Assembly (NCBI RefSeq): GCF_943846705.1
Contig: NZ_OX044366.1
Location: 2,542,001-2,606,000 of the forward strand
DNA from: an uncultured Pseudomonas sp.
Lineage (GTDB): Bacteria > Pseudomonadota > Gammaproteobacteria > Pseudomonadales > Pseudomonadaceae
DNA length: 64,000 nucleotides
Direction of reading: 5' to 3'
Shown: positions 48,264 to 57,392 of the stretch, in pieces
Layout of the letters: every line of letters begins with the position of its first letter
Position numbering within the stretch: position 1 is the stretch's first letter
Made by a program: the position numbers and the translations under genes
Notes under the pieces: generated by a model
Seen by the model: only the letters and a program-made list of their open reading frames with translations
Told to the model about the DNA's origin: nothing
Database searches by the model: none

Positions 48264-48698
48264 ATGTCACAAACTGATCAACACCGCTTTGCCATGCAAG
48301 TTGCCCAGCTCTCCCGCGCCTGGCGCGCCGAACTGGACCGTCGCTTAGTCGGTCTTGGCCTTTCCCAGGCCCGCTGGCTGGTGCTGCTGCACCTGGGGCG
48401 CTTTGCCGAATTACCCACTCAACGCGAGTTGGCACAGAGCGTCGGCGTCGAAGGGCCGACCCTGGCGCGCCTGCTCGATAGCCTGGAGGCTCAGGGGCTG
48501 GTCAGTCGTCAGGCAGTACCCGAAGACCGCCGCGCGAAGAAGATTGCCCTGAGGCCAGAAGCCCGGCCGCTGATTGAAAAAATCGAAGCGATCTCCGCAC
48601 AGTTGCGTCAGGAAGTCTTCGCGGGCATCGATGAAGACGAATTGCGCCGTTGCCAGAAGGTCCACGCCCAAGTGTTGAGTAATCTGGAAAAACACTGA
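48264..48698 (+). CDS. MarR family transcriptional regulator
   Basis: A 144-residue winged-helix repressor. The DNA-binding core is LPTQRELAQSVGVEGPTLARLLDSLEAQGLV in overlapping form, followed by the wing PEDRRAKKIAL. Dimerisation helices flank it (N-terminal FAMQVAQLSRAWRAELDRRL; C-terminal EDELRRCQKVHAQVLSNLE). Such regulators sense phenolic or drug-like ligands. The stop codon overlaps the ATG of an MFS efflux gene, so it almost certainly controls that pump. ATG 48264 is used; GTG 48258 is possible. Confidence 0.92.
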   Translation: MSQTDQHRFAMQVAQLSRAWRAELDRRLVGLGLSQARWLVLLHLGRFAELPTQRELAQSVGVEGPTLARLLDSLEAQGLVSRQAVPEDRRAKKIALRPEARPLIEKIEAISAQLRQEVFAGIDEDELRRCQKVHAQVLSNLEKH

Positions 48699-50101
48699 TG
48701 CACGATGATCTGCAGGCCCTGCAGCAACGTTTCGGTCCACGTTACCCGCAGTGGCTGCTGGCTGTGTTGATGGTCGGCAGCATGGCCATGATATTGGCCT
48801 CCACCAGTATCAACGTCGCCTTGCCGGCGATCATGGCCGATTTCGCCATCGGCCGGCCGCTGGCGCAGTGGTTGTCCACCGGCTTTCTCGCCGCCATGAC
48901 GGCTGGGTTGTTATTGGCCGCCTGGGCTCAGGCGCGCTTTGGCGCGCGGCGCACGGCGCAGTTCGGTCTGCTGCTATTTATCATCAGTTCGCTGTTGGCG
49001 TTGGTGGTCCACGCCGCCTGGCAGTTGATCGCCTTGCGCATCATTCAGGGGCTGTGCGCCGGGATTGTGCAGCCGTTGGCCATGGTGCTGATCTTTCGCG
49101 TGTTTGCCGACGGTGGCCGCGGTACGGCGCTGGGTATCTATGGCTTGGGGGTGATGCTGGCACCTTCGTTAGGGCCGGCTGTGGGGGGGTATCTGGTCGA
49201 TCATTTCGGCTGGGCGGCGATTTTCTGGATGCCACTGCCGATGTGCCTGCTGGCCATGTTGGCGGGCCAATGGTTACTGCCGAATGTGCGTGAGCGCAGC
49301 ACGCCGCGCCTGGATATTCAGGCCTTTGCCTGGTTGAGTGTGGCGATATTTGCCGCGTTGGGTTTTCTGGCGGAAGCGCAGCGTTTTGCCTTGAGTGCGC
49401 CCAGCGTCTGGTTACCTGGCGCTTTAGCGCTGCTGGCGGGCATGGCGTTTATCCAGCGCAGCCGGCGTGCCGCTCAGCCTTTGCTGCCACTGACGCTGTG
49501 GCGGCATGCCGGTTTTCGCAGCGCCAGTTGGGTGGCCTTGAGTCTGGGCTTGGGGCTGTATGGTTCGACCTACCTGATACCGCTGTATCTACAAACTGTC
49601 GAAGGTTTCAGCGCCGGACATGCCGGCATGTTGCTGTTGCCAGCCGGGCTGTTAATGGGCATGGCGTCTTTTCTCGGTGGCTGGCTCAGCGACCGGCTGA
49701 CTGCGGCGGTTTTGCTGAGTGCTGGTCTGCTTATTTTTGCACTGTCGACAGCAGGATTGGCCTGGGTCGAGCAGGGCGCATCATTTCTTGTGCTGTGTTT
49801 CTGGGCCAGTGTGGGGCGCATCGGCCTGGGGATATTGCTGCCGGCGTTGAGTACAGGCTCGCTGGATATCCTCAGCTCTGAGGAGTTGGCCCAAGGGGCG
49901 GGAGCCATCACCTTCGTTCGCCAGCTGGGTGGCGCGTTTGGGGTGAATCTGCTTACCTTTTTCCTTGAGTGGCGGCACAGCGCCGAAGGGGGCGATCCAT
50001 GGGCCGAGATGCTGGCCTTCAAACAGAGTTTTTGGTTGGTGGCGGCGGTGTTCGTGGTCACGGTGCTGGCGGCCTGGGGCGTCAAGTCGAGCAAACACTG
50101 A
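48698..50101 (+). CDS. MFS drug efflux transporter, DHA2 (EmrB-like) family
   Basis: A 467-residue inner-membrane protein with about 14 hydrophobic segments. Motif A-like QARFGARRTAQFG follows helix 2, and the motif C-like glycine-rich GLGVMLAPSLGPAVGGYLVDH follows, which marks drug/proton antiporters. TSINVALPAIMADF is the DHA2 N-terminal signature. No membrane-fusion (EmrA-like) gene is adjacent, so it may work alone. Its ATG overlaps the marR stop codon (TGATG), giving translational coupling. Confidence 0.9.
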   Translation: MHDDLQALQQRFGPRYPQWLLAVLMVGSMAMILASTSINVALPAIMADFAIGRPLAQWLSTGFLAAMTAGLLLAAWAQARFGARRTAQFGLLLFIISSLLALVVHAAWQLIALRIIQGLCAGIVQPLAMVLIFRVFADGGRGTALGIYGLGVMLAPSLGPAVGGYLVDHFGWAAIFWMPLPMCLLAMLAGQWLLPNVRERSTPRLDIQAFAWLSVAIFAALGFLAEAQRFALSAPSVWLPGALALLAGMAFIQRSRRAAQPLLPLTLWRHAGFRSASWVALSLGLGLYGSTYLIPLYLQTVEGFSAGHAGMLLLPAGLLMGMASFLGGWLSDRLTAAVLLSAGLLIFALSTAGLAWVEQGASFLVLCFWASVGRIGLGILLPALSTGSLDILSSEELAQGAGAITFVRQLGGAFGVNLLTFFLEWRHSAEGGDPWAEMLAFKQSFWLVAAVFVVTVLAAWGVKSSKH

Positions 50102-50348
50102 CAGTCAAGAAGTTGTCATTATATTGACTGCTAGCCTATGCTTGCGCCTGTGCTGGCTTTTTGCCAAACGACCGTTGGTTTTTTAGCAGTTAGCTTGTCG
50201 TTATTAATGCCATGCACCAGCCGGGTTATATGGATGTACTTCCCTAGGTTGCATTTGCCGACTCCTTTACTTTCGCAAGTGCTGGAAGCGCAGGCCCCCG
50301 AGGTGCAGTGCTAAGGGCCCAGGGGCGGATTCACCGGGAGCGTTTTTT

Positions 50349-52361
50349 ATGGCAAAGGTTCGTCAATTATTGATCGGTCTGGCATCCAGCTCGGCCCTGT
50401 ATTCAAGTCTGGCTCCAGCACTTGTACTCGGTGAGATCACCCTGCATTCGGCACTCAGTCAGCCGCTGAATGCCGAAATCGAATTACTTGATGTGGGTGA
50501 CCTGGGTGACGCCGATATGCGTGTGCGCCTGGCGCCGCCAGAAGTGTTTAGTCGTTCCGGCATCGATCGTGTGTATTTCCTCAATGACCTGCGCTTCATC
50601 CCGCTGCTGCGCGGTGATAAAAGTGTGATCCGCGTGGTGTCAAATCAGGCGGTGCGTGAGCCTTACCTGAACTTTGTCGTTGAGCTGGCAAGGCCCAATG
50701 GGATTTTTTACCGCGATTACACCGTGCTACTCGACCCTCCAGGCTCTGCCGCCTATCGCAGCCTTGCCGCGCCTTCTGCGGCGCCTAGGATAGCTACGCC
50801 GTCTGCTGTGGTTACCGAGCCGGCCCGCTCAGCACCATTGCCGGCCGCGCAGCAGGGCAACACTTACCGCGTGGTCAGTGGCGACATCTTGTGGAAGATT
50901 GCAGAGCAACTGACTGTCGATACCGGGCTGAGTGCCCAGGCGCTGATGAATGACATCTTCGCGCTCAACCCCCAAGCCTTTATCAATGGTGATATCAATC
51001 GCCTGCGTGTCGGTACGCAGTTGTTATTGCCTGACAACATCGCCAGTGTGCCGCCAACACCTGTGGAGCCCGCTGATGCGGCAGGGTTTTTACAAGTAGT
51101 TGATGACTCAGAGGCAGCACCTGCGCCCCGCGTTGAACTGTCGGCTGAGGAAGCGGTACAGGAGCAGGCTCGCGTCGAGCAGGAATTGGCCAGCCAGATC
51201 GCGGAAACCTCGCAGTTGCAGCAGAGTCTGGCGCAGCTGAGTCTGCAGGTGCAGCAGATGCAGGAGCAGATGAGTGCGCGTGATCAGCAGATTGCCGCTC
51301 TGCAGGCTGAGTTGGCTACCCGTCGGGCGAGTGCCGAAGTCACTGCTGCACCGGCACCGGTGGCGGCAAGTCCAGCGGTGGCGGTTGAGTCAGGCAGAAA
51401 CTGGTTGGCGGTCATCGCGGGTCTACTGGTGTTGCTCATAGCGGGTGTGGCCGGTCTGCTCTGGCGCAGCAGAAAGTCAGTCGAGGCAGAGCCTGAGCCT
51501 TTACCGGATACGCCGTTGCATCCGTCCAGCGCGGCTGAGGAGCAGAGCGAGATGCTCGTTGAGCCGGCTGCAACGCTTGCCCTCAACAAGCGCGAAGTAC
51601 CACGTGCCGGGCCGGTCTGGCCGGCGGCTGCGGGCGAAGATGCCCTGCAAAGCGCTAATGTGTATATCGCCTATGGTCGCTTGAATGAGGCCGCCAGCAC
51701 CTTGGGTGAGGCGTGGGAGGCCCAGCCGCAGCGCAGTGACATCGCTTTACGGTTATTGGAAGTACTGGCCTTGCTGGGTGATGCTGAGGGCTTTAGTGCT
51801 CACGAAGCGCGGCTGCTTGATTCCGGCTTTGATCCGGCAGATATCGCTGAGCTGAAAGCGCGGCATGCCGATCGACTTAATGCGCCGCGAGTCAGCAGTC
51901 TTGAAGAGCTGGTGCTGCATCTTGATGAGGTGGAAGCGCAACCGTTGGCGCAGGCTGACAATGAGGATCAGCTCAATCTGGATGAAATGTCCCTCGATGC
52001 GGACTGGGATCTGGTTAGCCCCTTCGCCCCTAAGGTGCCGAAAAGAGCTGAGAGCAGTTCTGCTCCGGATATTTCCGAGATATCAAGCGGTCGTGATGTC
52101 CGCAGTCCGTTTGCTGAAACCATGCTGGTGGAGGAAGCCTCTTCTGAGGGGTGGGAAGGTCATGAGCTGGATATAGACTTTCTGGATGAATTCAATGAAC
52201 TTGCCGAAAACGACGATAATCTTTCCAAGTTGGACGTGGCGCTGAGCTATATCGAGCAGGGCAGCCTGGACAGCGCTTGCCAGATCCTCAATGAAGTGAT
52301 CAGAGAGGGCGACGAAGAGCAGAAGCAGGAGGCGCGGCAGCTGCTGGAAAAAATCGCCTGA
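50349..52361 (+). CDS. FimV/TspA-like LysM membrane protein
   Basis: A 670-residue protein with the FimV layout. The N-terminal secretory segment is followed by the FimV core domain (about 28-135; GEITLHSALSQPLNAEIEL). A LysM peptidoglycan-binding domain is at about 172-231 (NTYRVVSGDILWKIAEQL). A coiled-coil at about 262-320 and a transmembrane helix at about 352-375 come next, then an acidic cytoplasmic part and a C-terminal TPR-like FimV domain (LDVALSYIEQGSLDSACQIL). FimV of P. aeruginosa organises the cell pole for type IV pili and is about 919 residues, so this is a shorter relative. The usual fimV neighbours asd and truA are not here. Confidence 0.85.
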   Translation: MAKVRQLLIGLASSSALYSSLAPALVLGEITLHSALSQPLNAEIELLDVGDLGDADMRVRLAPPEVFSRSGIDRVYFLNDLRFIPLLRGDKSVIRVVSNQAVREPYLNFVVELARPNGIFYRDYTVLLDPPGSAAYRSLAAPSAAPRIATPSAVVTEPARSAPLPAAQQGNTYRVVSGDILWKIAEQLTVDTGLSAQALMNDIFALNPQAFINGDINRLRVGTQLLLPDNIASVPPTPVEPADAAGFLQVVDDSEAAPAPRVELSAEEAVQEQARVEQELASQIAETSQLQQSLAQLSLQVQQMQEQMSARDQQIAALQAELATRRASAEVTAAPAPVAASPAVAVESGRNWLAVIAGLLVLLIAGVAGLLWRSRKSVEAEPEPLPDTPLHPSSAAEEQSEMLVEPAATLALNKREVPRAGPVWPAAAGEDALQSANVYIAYGRLNEAASTLGEAWEAQPQRSDIALRLLEVLALLGDAEGFSAHEARLLDSGFDPADIAELKARHADRLNAPRVSSLEELVLHLDEVEAQPLAQADNEDQLNLDEMSLDADWDLVSPFAPKVPKRAESSSAPDISEISSGRDVRSPFAETMLVEEASSEGWEGHELDIDFLDEFNELAENDDNLSKLDVALSYIEQGSLDSACQILNEVIREGDEEQKQEARQLLEKIA

Positions 52362-52368
52362 TTCAAGA

Positions 52369-52417
52369 CCTAATAAAAACGCCCGCGTGCCTCTGGTACG
52401 CGGGCGTTTTTATTAGG
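52369..52417. terminator. Terminator after fimV-like gene
   Basis: A 20-bp perfect stem (52369-52388 and 52398-52417) with a 9-nt loop. GCCCGCG core, then TTTTTATTAGG on the 3' side. Confidence 0.94.
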
Positions 52418-52621
52418 CAGTCTCTCGCTGGCTACTGGCGACATCTCTAACCCTGCAAGAGCGGGTGCTGGCGATTTGAACGCAATAAAGAACATCGCAG
52501 CAAGGCTGTTCCCAGCGTTCCTTCGCCCGGCTTCGCGCTTTGGTTGGACATGCCCTTTTGTTATGCCAAACCAAGGCCGGTGGGCGTTATCATCGGTGTT
52601 TAATTTGTCGTGAGCTTGCCC

Positions 52622-52903
52622 ATGTCCAGTTGCAAAGCCGAAGTGGTCATCACCTATTGCACTCAATGCCAGTGGCTGCTGCGCGCCGCGTGGCTGGCTC
52701 AAGAGTTGCTGTCGAGCTTTAGCGATGATCTGTCCCGGGTCAGCTTGGAGCCAGCTACGGGCGGTGTGTTTCGGATTACCTGTAATGGCGTGCAGCTATG
52801 GGAGCGTAAGGCCGATGGTGGTTTCCCCGAGGCCAAGGTGCTTAAACAGCGTTTGCGTGACCAAATCGACCCCGCTCGGGATCTGGGGCATAACGACCGT
52901 TGA
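52622..52903 (+). CDS. SelT/SelW/SelH-family (Rdx) selenoprotein W-like protein
   Basis: A 93-residue thioredoxin-like protein of the Rdx family. The redox motif is Cys13-x-x-Cys16 (YCTQCQW), where animal SelW has Cys-x-x-Sec; here both are cysteine. The second signature, FPEAKVLKQRLRDQIDP, is the SelW C-terminal element. The partner is unknown; in other organisms it interacts with 14-3-3 or redox proteins. ATG 52622 is used over GTG 52610 as it gives the family start. The gene follows a terminator and stands alone. Confidence 0.88.
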   Translation: MSSCKAEVVITYCTQCQWLLRAAWLAQELLSSFSDDLSRVSLEPATGGVFRITCNGVQLWERKADGGFPEAKVLKQRLRDQIDPARDLGHNDR

Positions 52904-52925
52904 GCGCAGCCGGTGTGGCGCTAGA

Positions 52926-53777
52926 TCACTTGGCCATGCGCGCTGAGAGGAAGATCGCGCTGACAATTAGCAGGCCGCCAGCGAGCATGTGCAGCGTGGG
53001 AGCCTCGTTGAACAGCAACCAGGCGAAGGCAATCCCGTAGATTGGCTCTAGGGCGAAAATCACCGCAGTGGTGCGTGCCTTGAGCACGCGCAGGCTGGCG
53101 ACAAAAAGGCTATGTGCCAGGCCGGTGCAGAAGATCCCGAGCATGGCCATCCACAGCCAGTCCTGTGCCTGCACGCTGGGCAGGGTTGGCCAGGCCAGTG
53201 GGGAAAACACCAGCAGTACGGCCAGGTTTTGGTACAGCGCCGCTTGCACCGGTTCAACGCCGCGGGTGCTGGCGCGGTTGAGCAGAGACAACAAGGCAAA
53301 CAGCAAACCCGACAGAACTGCCCAGAGCAGGCCGCTAGTGCCTTGGCTGCTCAGGTCGAACTCCGGTGTGACCAGCACCAGCCCCAGGCACACCAGCGCC
53401 ACCATGGCGTACTCAAGTGGGCGGGTGCGTTCACGAAAAAACACGCCTTCCAACAGCACGGTAAAAGCCGGGAAGCTGGCAAAGCCAAGGGTGGCAATGG
53501 CCACGCCGGAGACCTGCACCGCCTCGAAGAAGCTCCACCAGTGCCCACCAAGTAACAGGCCGCCTAAACCCAGTAGGCTGATTTGGCGTAAGTCGAGGCG
53601 TACCAGGCGTGTGTTGCCGATCAACTGGGCGAATAGCAGCAAGGCGACCACGGCAAAGAGTGCGCGTCCGGCGGAAATCATCTGCGGGGTGGTATTCGCC
53701 AGTTTGCCGAAAATACCCGAAAGGCCGAACAACAGCGCCCCCAGATGAATAGCCCAAAGTGCGTTACGTGGGCTCAT
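52926..53777 (-). CDS. EamA/DMT family transporter
   Basis: A 283-residue inner-membrane protein with ten hydrophobic segments in two EamA repeats (about 5-135 and 148-280). The end of each repeat carries the family-type glutamate/aromatic pattern (FFRERTRPLEYAMVALVCLG; FLEPIYGIAFAWLLF in partial form as ALEPIYGIAFAWLLFNE). DMT exporters carry amino acids or metabolites; the substrate is unknown here. Its start codon overlaps the csaA stop by four bases (ATGA), so it is translated together with csaA. Confidence 0.88.
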   Translation of the reverse strand: MSPRNALWAIHLGALLFGLSGIFGKLANTTPQMISAGRALFAVVALLLFAQLIGNTRLVRLDLRQISLLGLGGLLLGGHWWSFFEAVQVSGVAIATLGFASFPAFTVLLEGVFFRERTRPLEYAMVALVCLGLVLVTPEFDLSSQGTSGLLWAVLSGLLFALLSLLNRASTRGVEPVQAALYQNLAVLLVFSPLAWPTLPSVQAQDWLWMAMLGIFCTGLAHSLFVASLRVLKARTTAVIFALEPIYGIAFAWLLFNEAPTLHMLAGGLLIVSAIFLSARMAK

Positions 53778-54109
53778 GCCAGGCGAGCGCCATTGGGCAG
53801 TGGTTTGTCGAAACTGGCCAGTACGACCTTATTGTCGGCGTCATGCACACCAGTCACCAGCACCTCGGAGCGCACGCCAGCAACTCGTTTCGCGGCAAAG
53901 TTGCACACGCAGAGCACTTGGCGGCCGATCAATTGCGCGCATTGGTAATGCGCAGTGAGCTGCGCGCTGGATTGTTTCATGCCGAGTTCACCGAGGTCGA
54001 TCTGCAAGACATAGGCTGGTTTCAGGGCCTTTTCGTTGATCACGGCGGACAGCACGGTGCCGACGCGTAATTCCACCTGTTGAAAGTCTTGCCACTCGAT
54101 CTGTTGCAT
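53774..54109 (-). CDS. csaA: tRNA-binding protein CsaA
   Basis: A 111-residue OB-fold protein similar to the C-terminal tRNA-binding domain of methionyl-tRNA synthetase. Signatures are FQQVELRVGTVLSA near the N-terminus, LQIDLGELGMKQSSAQLT in the middle, and VCNFAAKRVAGVRSEVLV. It is a dimer that binds tRNA and has been linked to protein export or chaperone activity in Bacillus. It is the first gene of a two-gene unit with the EamA transporter. Confidence 0.9.
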   Translation of the reverse strand: MQQIEWQDFQQVELRVGTVLSAVINEKALKPAYVLQIDLGELGMKQSSAQLTAHYQCAQLIGRQVLCVCNFAAKRVAGVRSEVLVTGVHDADNKVVLASFDKPLPNGARLA

Positions 54110-54279
54110 ACCGCTGCTCCCCAGGCTGATGGCGGCAGTGTAGGGCGCTGCCGGGTGGGCGTCTGTCGCAGAACTTGCGGCTCTTGTCGCGTTGGCTTCG
54201 GCTACTGCGCGCTGCAGCTAAATGGCGCGCTCAGCAGCCTGCAGGCACTGATCGGCGAGCGGTGTATGGCGGCCCGGCG

Positions 54280-55668
54280 TTACATAATGACTTTGTCGCG
54301 CAGCTTGTCGGCCGCTTGACCAAGGGCCTGGATGACTTTTTCTTTGTCGAAGTTCTGGATGCCGTTGGTGTCCAGGTACATGGAGAACCCCGGCAACTCA
54401 TGTTCGACGTAGCTGGACGTTGCGCCCAGGTCGCGGCGGAAATCCACCACCTGATAAATCTGCACCGGACGGGTAAAGCCTTTTACGCTGATCTGGCCCT
54501 TGTCGCGGCACATGATCACGTCCTTGACCAGTGAATAGGTCTCGTGAGAAATCAGAATTTCACCCGACTCGGCGGCGCTTTCCAGGCGGCTGGCAAGGTT
54601 TACGTCGCGGCCGATGATGGTGTAATCCATGCGCGTATCGGCACCAAAGTTACCCACGGTGCAGTAGCCGGTGTTTAGCCCCATGCGGATTTCTAGCGGC
54701 TTGGTAATGCCTTGGGCACGCCACTGCTGGCGCAGCACCTTCATGTGCTTGCGCATGGCGATGGCCATGGACACGGCATTCACTGCATCTTTCTTCGCAC
54801 CTTTGCTGCTCGGGTCGCCGAAGAACACCATCACGCAGTCACCGACGAACTTGTCGATGGTGCCGCCGTATTTCAGACAGATCTTCGACATTTCGTTGAG
54901 GTAGGTGTTGAGCAGGTCGGTCAAGGCTTCGGCTTCCAGCTCTTCGGCCAGTTCGGTAAAGCCTTTGATGTCGGAGAAGAACACCGTGAGCTTCTTGCGC
55001 TGGGTTTCCAGGCGCACGCTCTTTTTGCCGGTGAAGATCGACTCCCACACCTGCGGCGAGAGGTATTTGGCCAAGTTGCGTGCCAGGCGAGCGGCTTTCT
55101 CTTGCTCGCGGCTGATGTCGCTGCGTACCTGGGCCAGGCGTAAGCCCTGCTGGTGCACGAAGTAGGCGGTGATGCAGATATACAAGGTGGTAAAGGCAAT
55201 GCTGACCAGCGCAACCAGGGCCGGGGAATGGAAGTTGGCTGTGACGTCAGTCAGGGCATAGGTACAGGCTGCGCTGCTAACGGCGATTAGTGAGGCCACG
55301 CCGAGGTAGCGCAGGCCGCCGATGACCAGGGCGCTGAAGTTCATGATCAGCAGCGCCATCAAGGACGGCACAATCGAAAAGCCCAGCAGTGTGAGCACCG
55401 CGCCACAGTGCAGCGCATCGACAAACAACAGGCTGAGGTTGGTGGGCTGCGGATGATGGCGCTTGAAACGCAGGCTCAGATGGTGCGCCAAATGCGGGTA
55501 GAGCAGGGCGTAGGGCACCATCCAGAGAATGTTGTAGCTGAAATGCTGGGCATAGGTGCCGGCGGCAATACTGGCGGCAATGGCGATATAGGCCAGGGTG
55601 CGGGAGTAATACTCACGCAGCGGCGGTGCTGGCAAGGTGGAAAGTCGTGGGGCGCTTTTGACATTCAT
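54280..55668 (-). CDS. cyaB: Membrane class III adenylate cyclase CyaB
   Basis: A 462-residue cyclase, near-identical in length to P. aeruginosa CyaB (463). The N-terminal MASE2 sensor domain (about 20-175) has about six hydrophobic segments. The catalytic domain has metal ligands Asp233 (FFSDIKGF) and Asp277 (VGDCVMVFFGDP), with Lys273 of the adenine site, and GLNTGYCTVGNFG and YTIIGRDVNLASRLE. It makes cAMP for Vfr, which in P. aeruginosa controls virulence genes and fleQ. ATG 55668 is preferred; upstream in-frame codons to 55851 lack homology to the family. Confidence 0.94.
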   Translation of the reverse strand: MNVKSAPRLSTLPAPPLREYYSRTLAYIAIAASIAAGTYAQHFSYNILWMVPYALLYPHLAHHLSLRFKRHHPQPTNLSLLFVDALHCGAVLTLLGFSIVPSLMALLIMNFSALVIGGLRYLGVASLIAVSSAACTYALTDVTANFHSPALVALVSIAFTTLYICITAYFVHQQGLRLAQVRSDISREQEKAARLARNLAKYLSPQVWESIFTGKKSVRLETQRKKLTVFFSDIKGFTELAEELEAEALTDLLNTYLNEMSKICLKYGGTIDKFVGDCVMVFFGDPSSKGAKKDAVNAVSMAIAMRKHMKVLRQQWRAQGITKPLEIRMGLNTGYCTVGNFGADTRMDYTIIGRDVNLASRLESAAESGEILISHETYSLVKDVIMCRDKGQISVKGFTRPVQIYQVVDFRRDLGATSSYVEHELPGFSMYLDTNGIQNFDKEKVIQALGQAADKLRDKVIM

Positions 55669-55914
55669 CCGATGAAACAATCCCTGCTGCTCGTCTGGCG
55701 CCTCTGCTGGGCACCTGGGAGCGCACCGAGTTGGCTGCGCAAAATAGGCAGGGATCATAACCAAGCATGTCGTAACCGCCAAGCGCACCGCCCGAAAGGC
55801 TGCGCGCGTTGTGACAGCCGTTGGCCTGTTAGAGCTTAAATGCGCCGGCAAGCCGCTGTCTTGAGCATTGCCCGGTCGCTCAGCGTTTGCCAGGTCAGAG
55901 GCCGGCTCAGTGGT

Positions 55915-56232
55915 TTAAAAGGCAACCCGTCCGATAAGCATGTCTTTGAACATGACAAAGTCGCCCATTAGCGACCAGCGTGGGTAACGAAAGGTGGCGG
56001 GTTTGTTGTGTTCAAAAAAGAAGTGCCCGACCCAGGCAAATCCATAGCCTACAAATGGCAGCGCGATGAGCAGGTTTAGAGAACCTGTGGCAAACACATA
56101 GGCAAGAATGCTCAGGACCAGCGCTGTGCCTACAAAGTGCAGCCTTCTGCAGGTGCTGTTGCTGTGTTCCTGCAGGTAATAGGGGTAGAACTCGGCGAAG
56201 CTGCTGAAGCGGCTGTCGGTATCACTGGTCAT
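55915..56232 (-). CDS. DUF962 / Mpo1-like membrane protein
   Basis: A 105-residue protein with two hydrophobic hairpin segments. The DUF962 pattern is YLQEHSNSTCRRLHFVGTAL at the N-terminal half and GFAWVGHFFFEHNKPATFRYP in the C-terminal half. The conserved histidines match the iron ligands of yeast Mpo1, a dioxygenase acting on 2-hydroxy fatty acids. A similar role in bacteria is possible but untested. It lies between the cyaB gene and the divergent araC gene. Confidence 0.87.
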   Translation of the reverse strand: MTSDTDSRFSSFAEFYPYYLQEHSNSTCRRLHFVGTALVLSILAYVFATGSLNLLIALPFVGYGFAWVGHFFFEHNKPATFRYPRWSLMGDFVMFKDMLIGRVAF

Positions 56233-56374
56233 GAGGGTCTCCTGTTATGGTTCTACTGCCGCCTGGACCGCTAATTAGCAGTCTAGGCCGGCTGACGCAC
56301 TGGGCCACTGACATTCAGTGCCAGTTTAGTATCCTTGCGTTGCCCTCAAACACCGAATAAGAACAGACCACGCC

Positions 56375-57376
56375 ATGAGTGAACGTACCACTTCATCCAG
56401 CTGGGCCGCGGGGATTGTCGCGGCCCTGGAGCTTGACGGGGTTGATTGCCGCAGTCTGTTTGCCCAACTGGGCCTCGACTATGCGGCGTTGAATGATGCC
56501 GATGCGCGCTTTGCCCAGGATGCCATGACCCGCCTCTGGCACCTGGCCGTGCAGGCCTCAGGCAACCCAGCCATTGGTTTGAATATGGCGAAAATCCAGC
56601 GGCCATCAGCGTTCAATGTGGTGGGCTACGCGGTCATGAGTAGTCGCAATCTGCAGGAAGGCTTTGCTCGCCTGGTGCGTTATCAGCGGATTATCGCCGA
56701 GGGTGCCGACCTTAGCTTCCGACCGACCGCCGACGGCTATGAGCTGGTGCTGGCGATCCACGGTGATCGTCTGCCCTCGGCTAGGCAGAGTGCCGAAGCC
56801 TCCTTGGCGCACTCGCTGGCCTTCTGCCGTTGGCTGACGGGGAAGATGGTGCGCCCGCGACTCGTCAGCCTGATGGGGGCTGCGCCGGAGAATTTGCAGC
56901 CCTATCAAGCGGTGTTCCAGTGCCCGTTGAAATTCAACGCTGCGCACTATGCGCTGCTGTTTGAACGCGTCGACCTAGATGAGCCGTTGCCGTCGGCCAA
57001 TGAGGCATTGGCGCAGTTGCATGATCGTTTCGCCGGGGATTATCTGGCGCGGTTTTCCGGTTCACGGGTGACCCATCAAGTGCGCCAGGTGCTGTGCCGC
57101 CTGTTGCCGCAAGGCGAGCCCAAACGAGAAACGGTGGCGCAGGCGCTGCTGTTGTCCGAGCGTACCCTGCAGCGGCGTTTGCAGGATGAAGGCACCAGCT
57201 ATCAGCACCTGCTCGATGACACGCGCCGCGAGCTGGCCGGCCAGTACCTAGGTCAGGCTAACCTGACCCTGCTGGAAATTGCCTACCTGCTGGGGTTCTC
57301 TGACCCGAGCAACTTCTTTCGGGCGTTCCGCCGCTGGTTTGATACCACCCCGGGCGAGTACCGCGCGCGCCTATAG
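56375..57376 (+). CDS. AraC family transcriptional regulator (OruR/ArgR-like architecture)
   Basis: A 333-residue regulator. Residues about 15-195 form the arabinose-binding-like domain common in OruR/VirS-type members (FNVVGYAVMSSRNLQEGF). The C-terminal two-HTH domain spans about 245-333: ETVAQALLLSERTLQRRL for the first and LLEIAYLLGFSDPSNFFRAF for the second, ending TPGEYRARL. The ligand is unknown. It is divergent from the DUF962 gene and convergent with the first trkH gene, with only 16 bp between the stops. An AraC-type gene near cyaB is conserved in P. aeruginosa, as I recall. Confidence 0.9.
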   Translation: MSERTTSSSWAAGIVAALELDGVDCRSLFAQLGLDYAALNDADARFAQDAMTRLWHLAVQASGNPAIGLNMAKIQRPSAFNVVGYAVMSSRNLQEGFARLVRYQRIIAEGADLSFRPTADGYELVLAIHGDRLPSARQSAEASLAHSLAFCRWLTGKMVRPRLVSLMGAAPENLQPYQAVFQCPLKFNAAHYALLFERVDLDEPLPSANEALAQLHDRFAGDYLARFSGSRVTHQVRQVLCRLLPQGEPKRETVAQALLLSERTLQRRLQDEGTSYQHLLDDTRRELAGQYLGQANLTLLEIAYLLGFSDPSNFFRAFRRWFDTTPGEYRARL

Positions 57377-57392
57377 CCGCGCGCAGTCGTTC

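Noticed and set aside
50102..50130. Terminator after the DHA2 pump gene
   Set aside because: CAGTCAA and TTGACTG pair over a 15-nt loop but are A/T-rich and have no T-run, so intrinsic termination is unlikely. Kept only as a possible regulator site.
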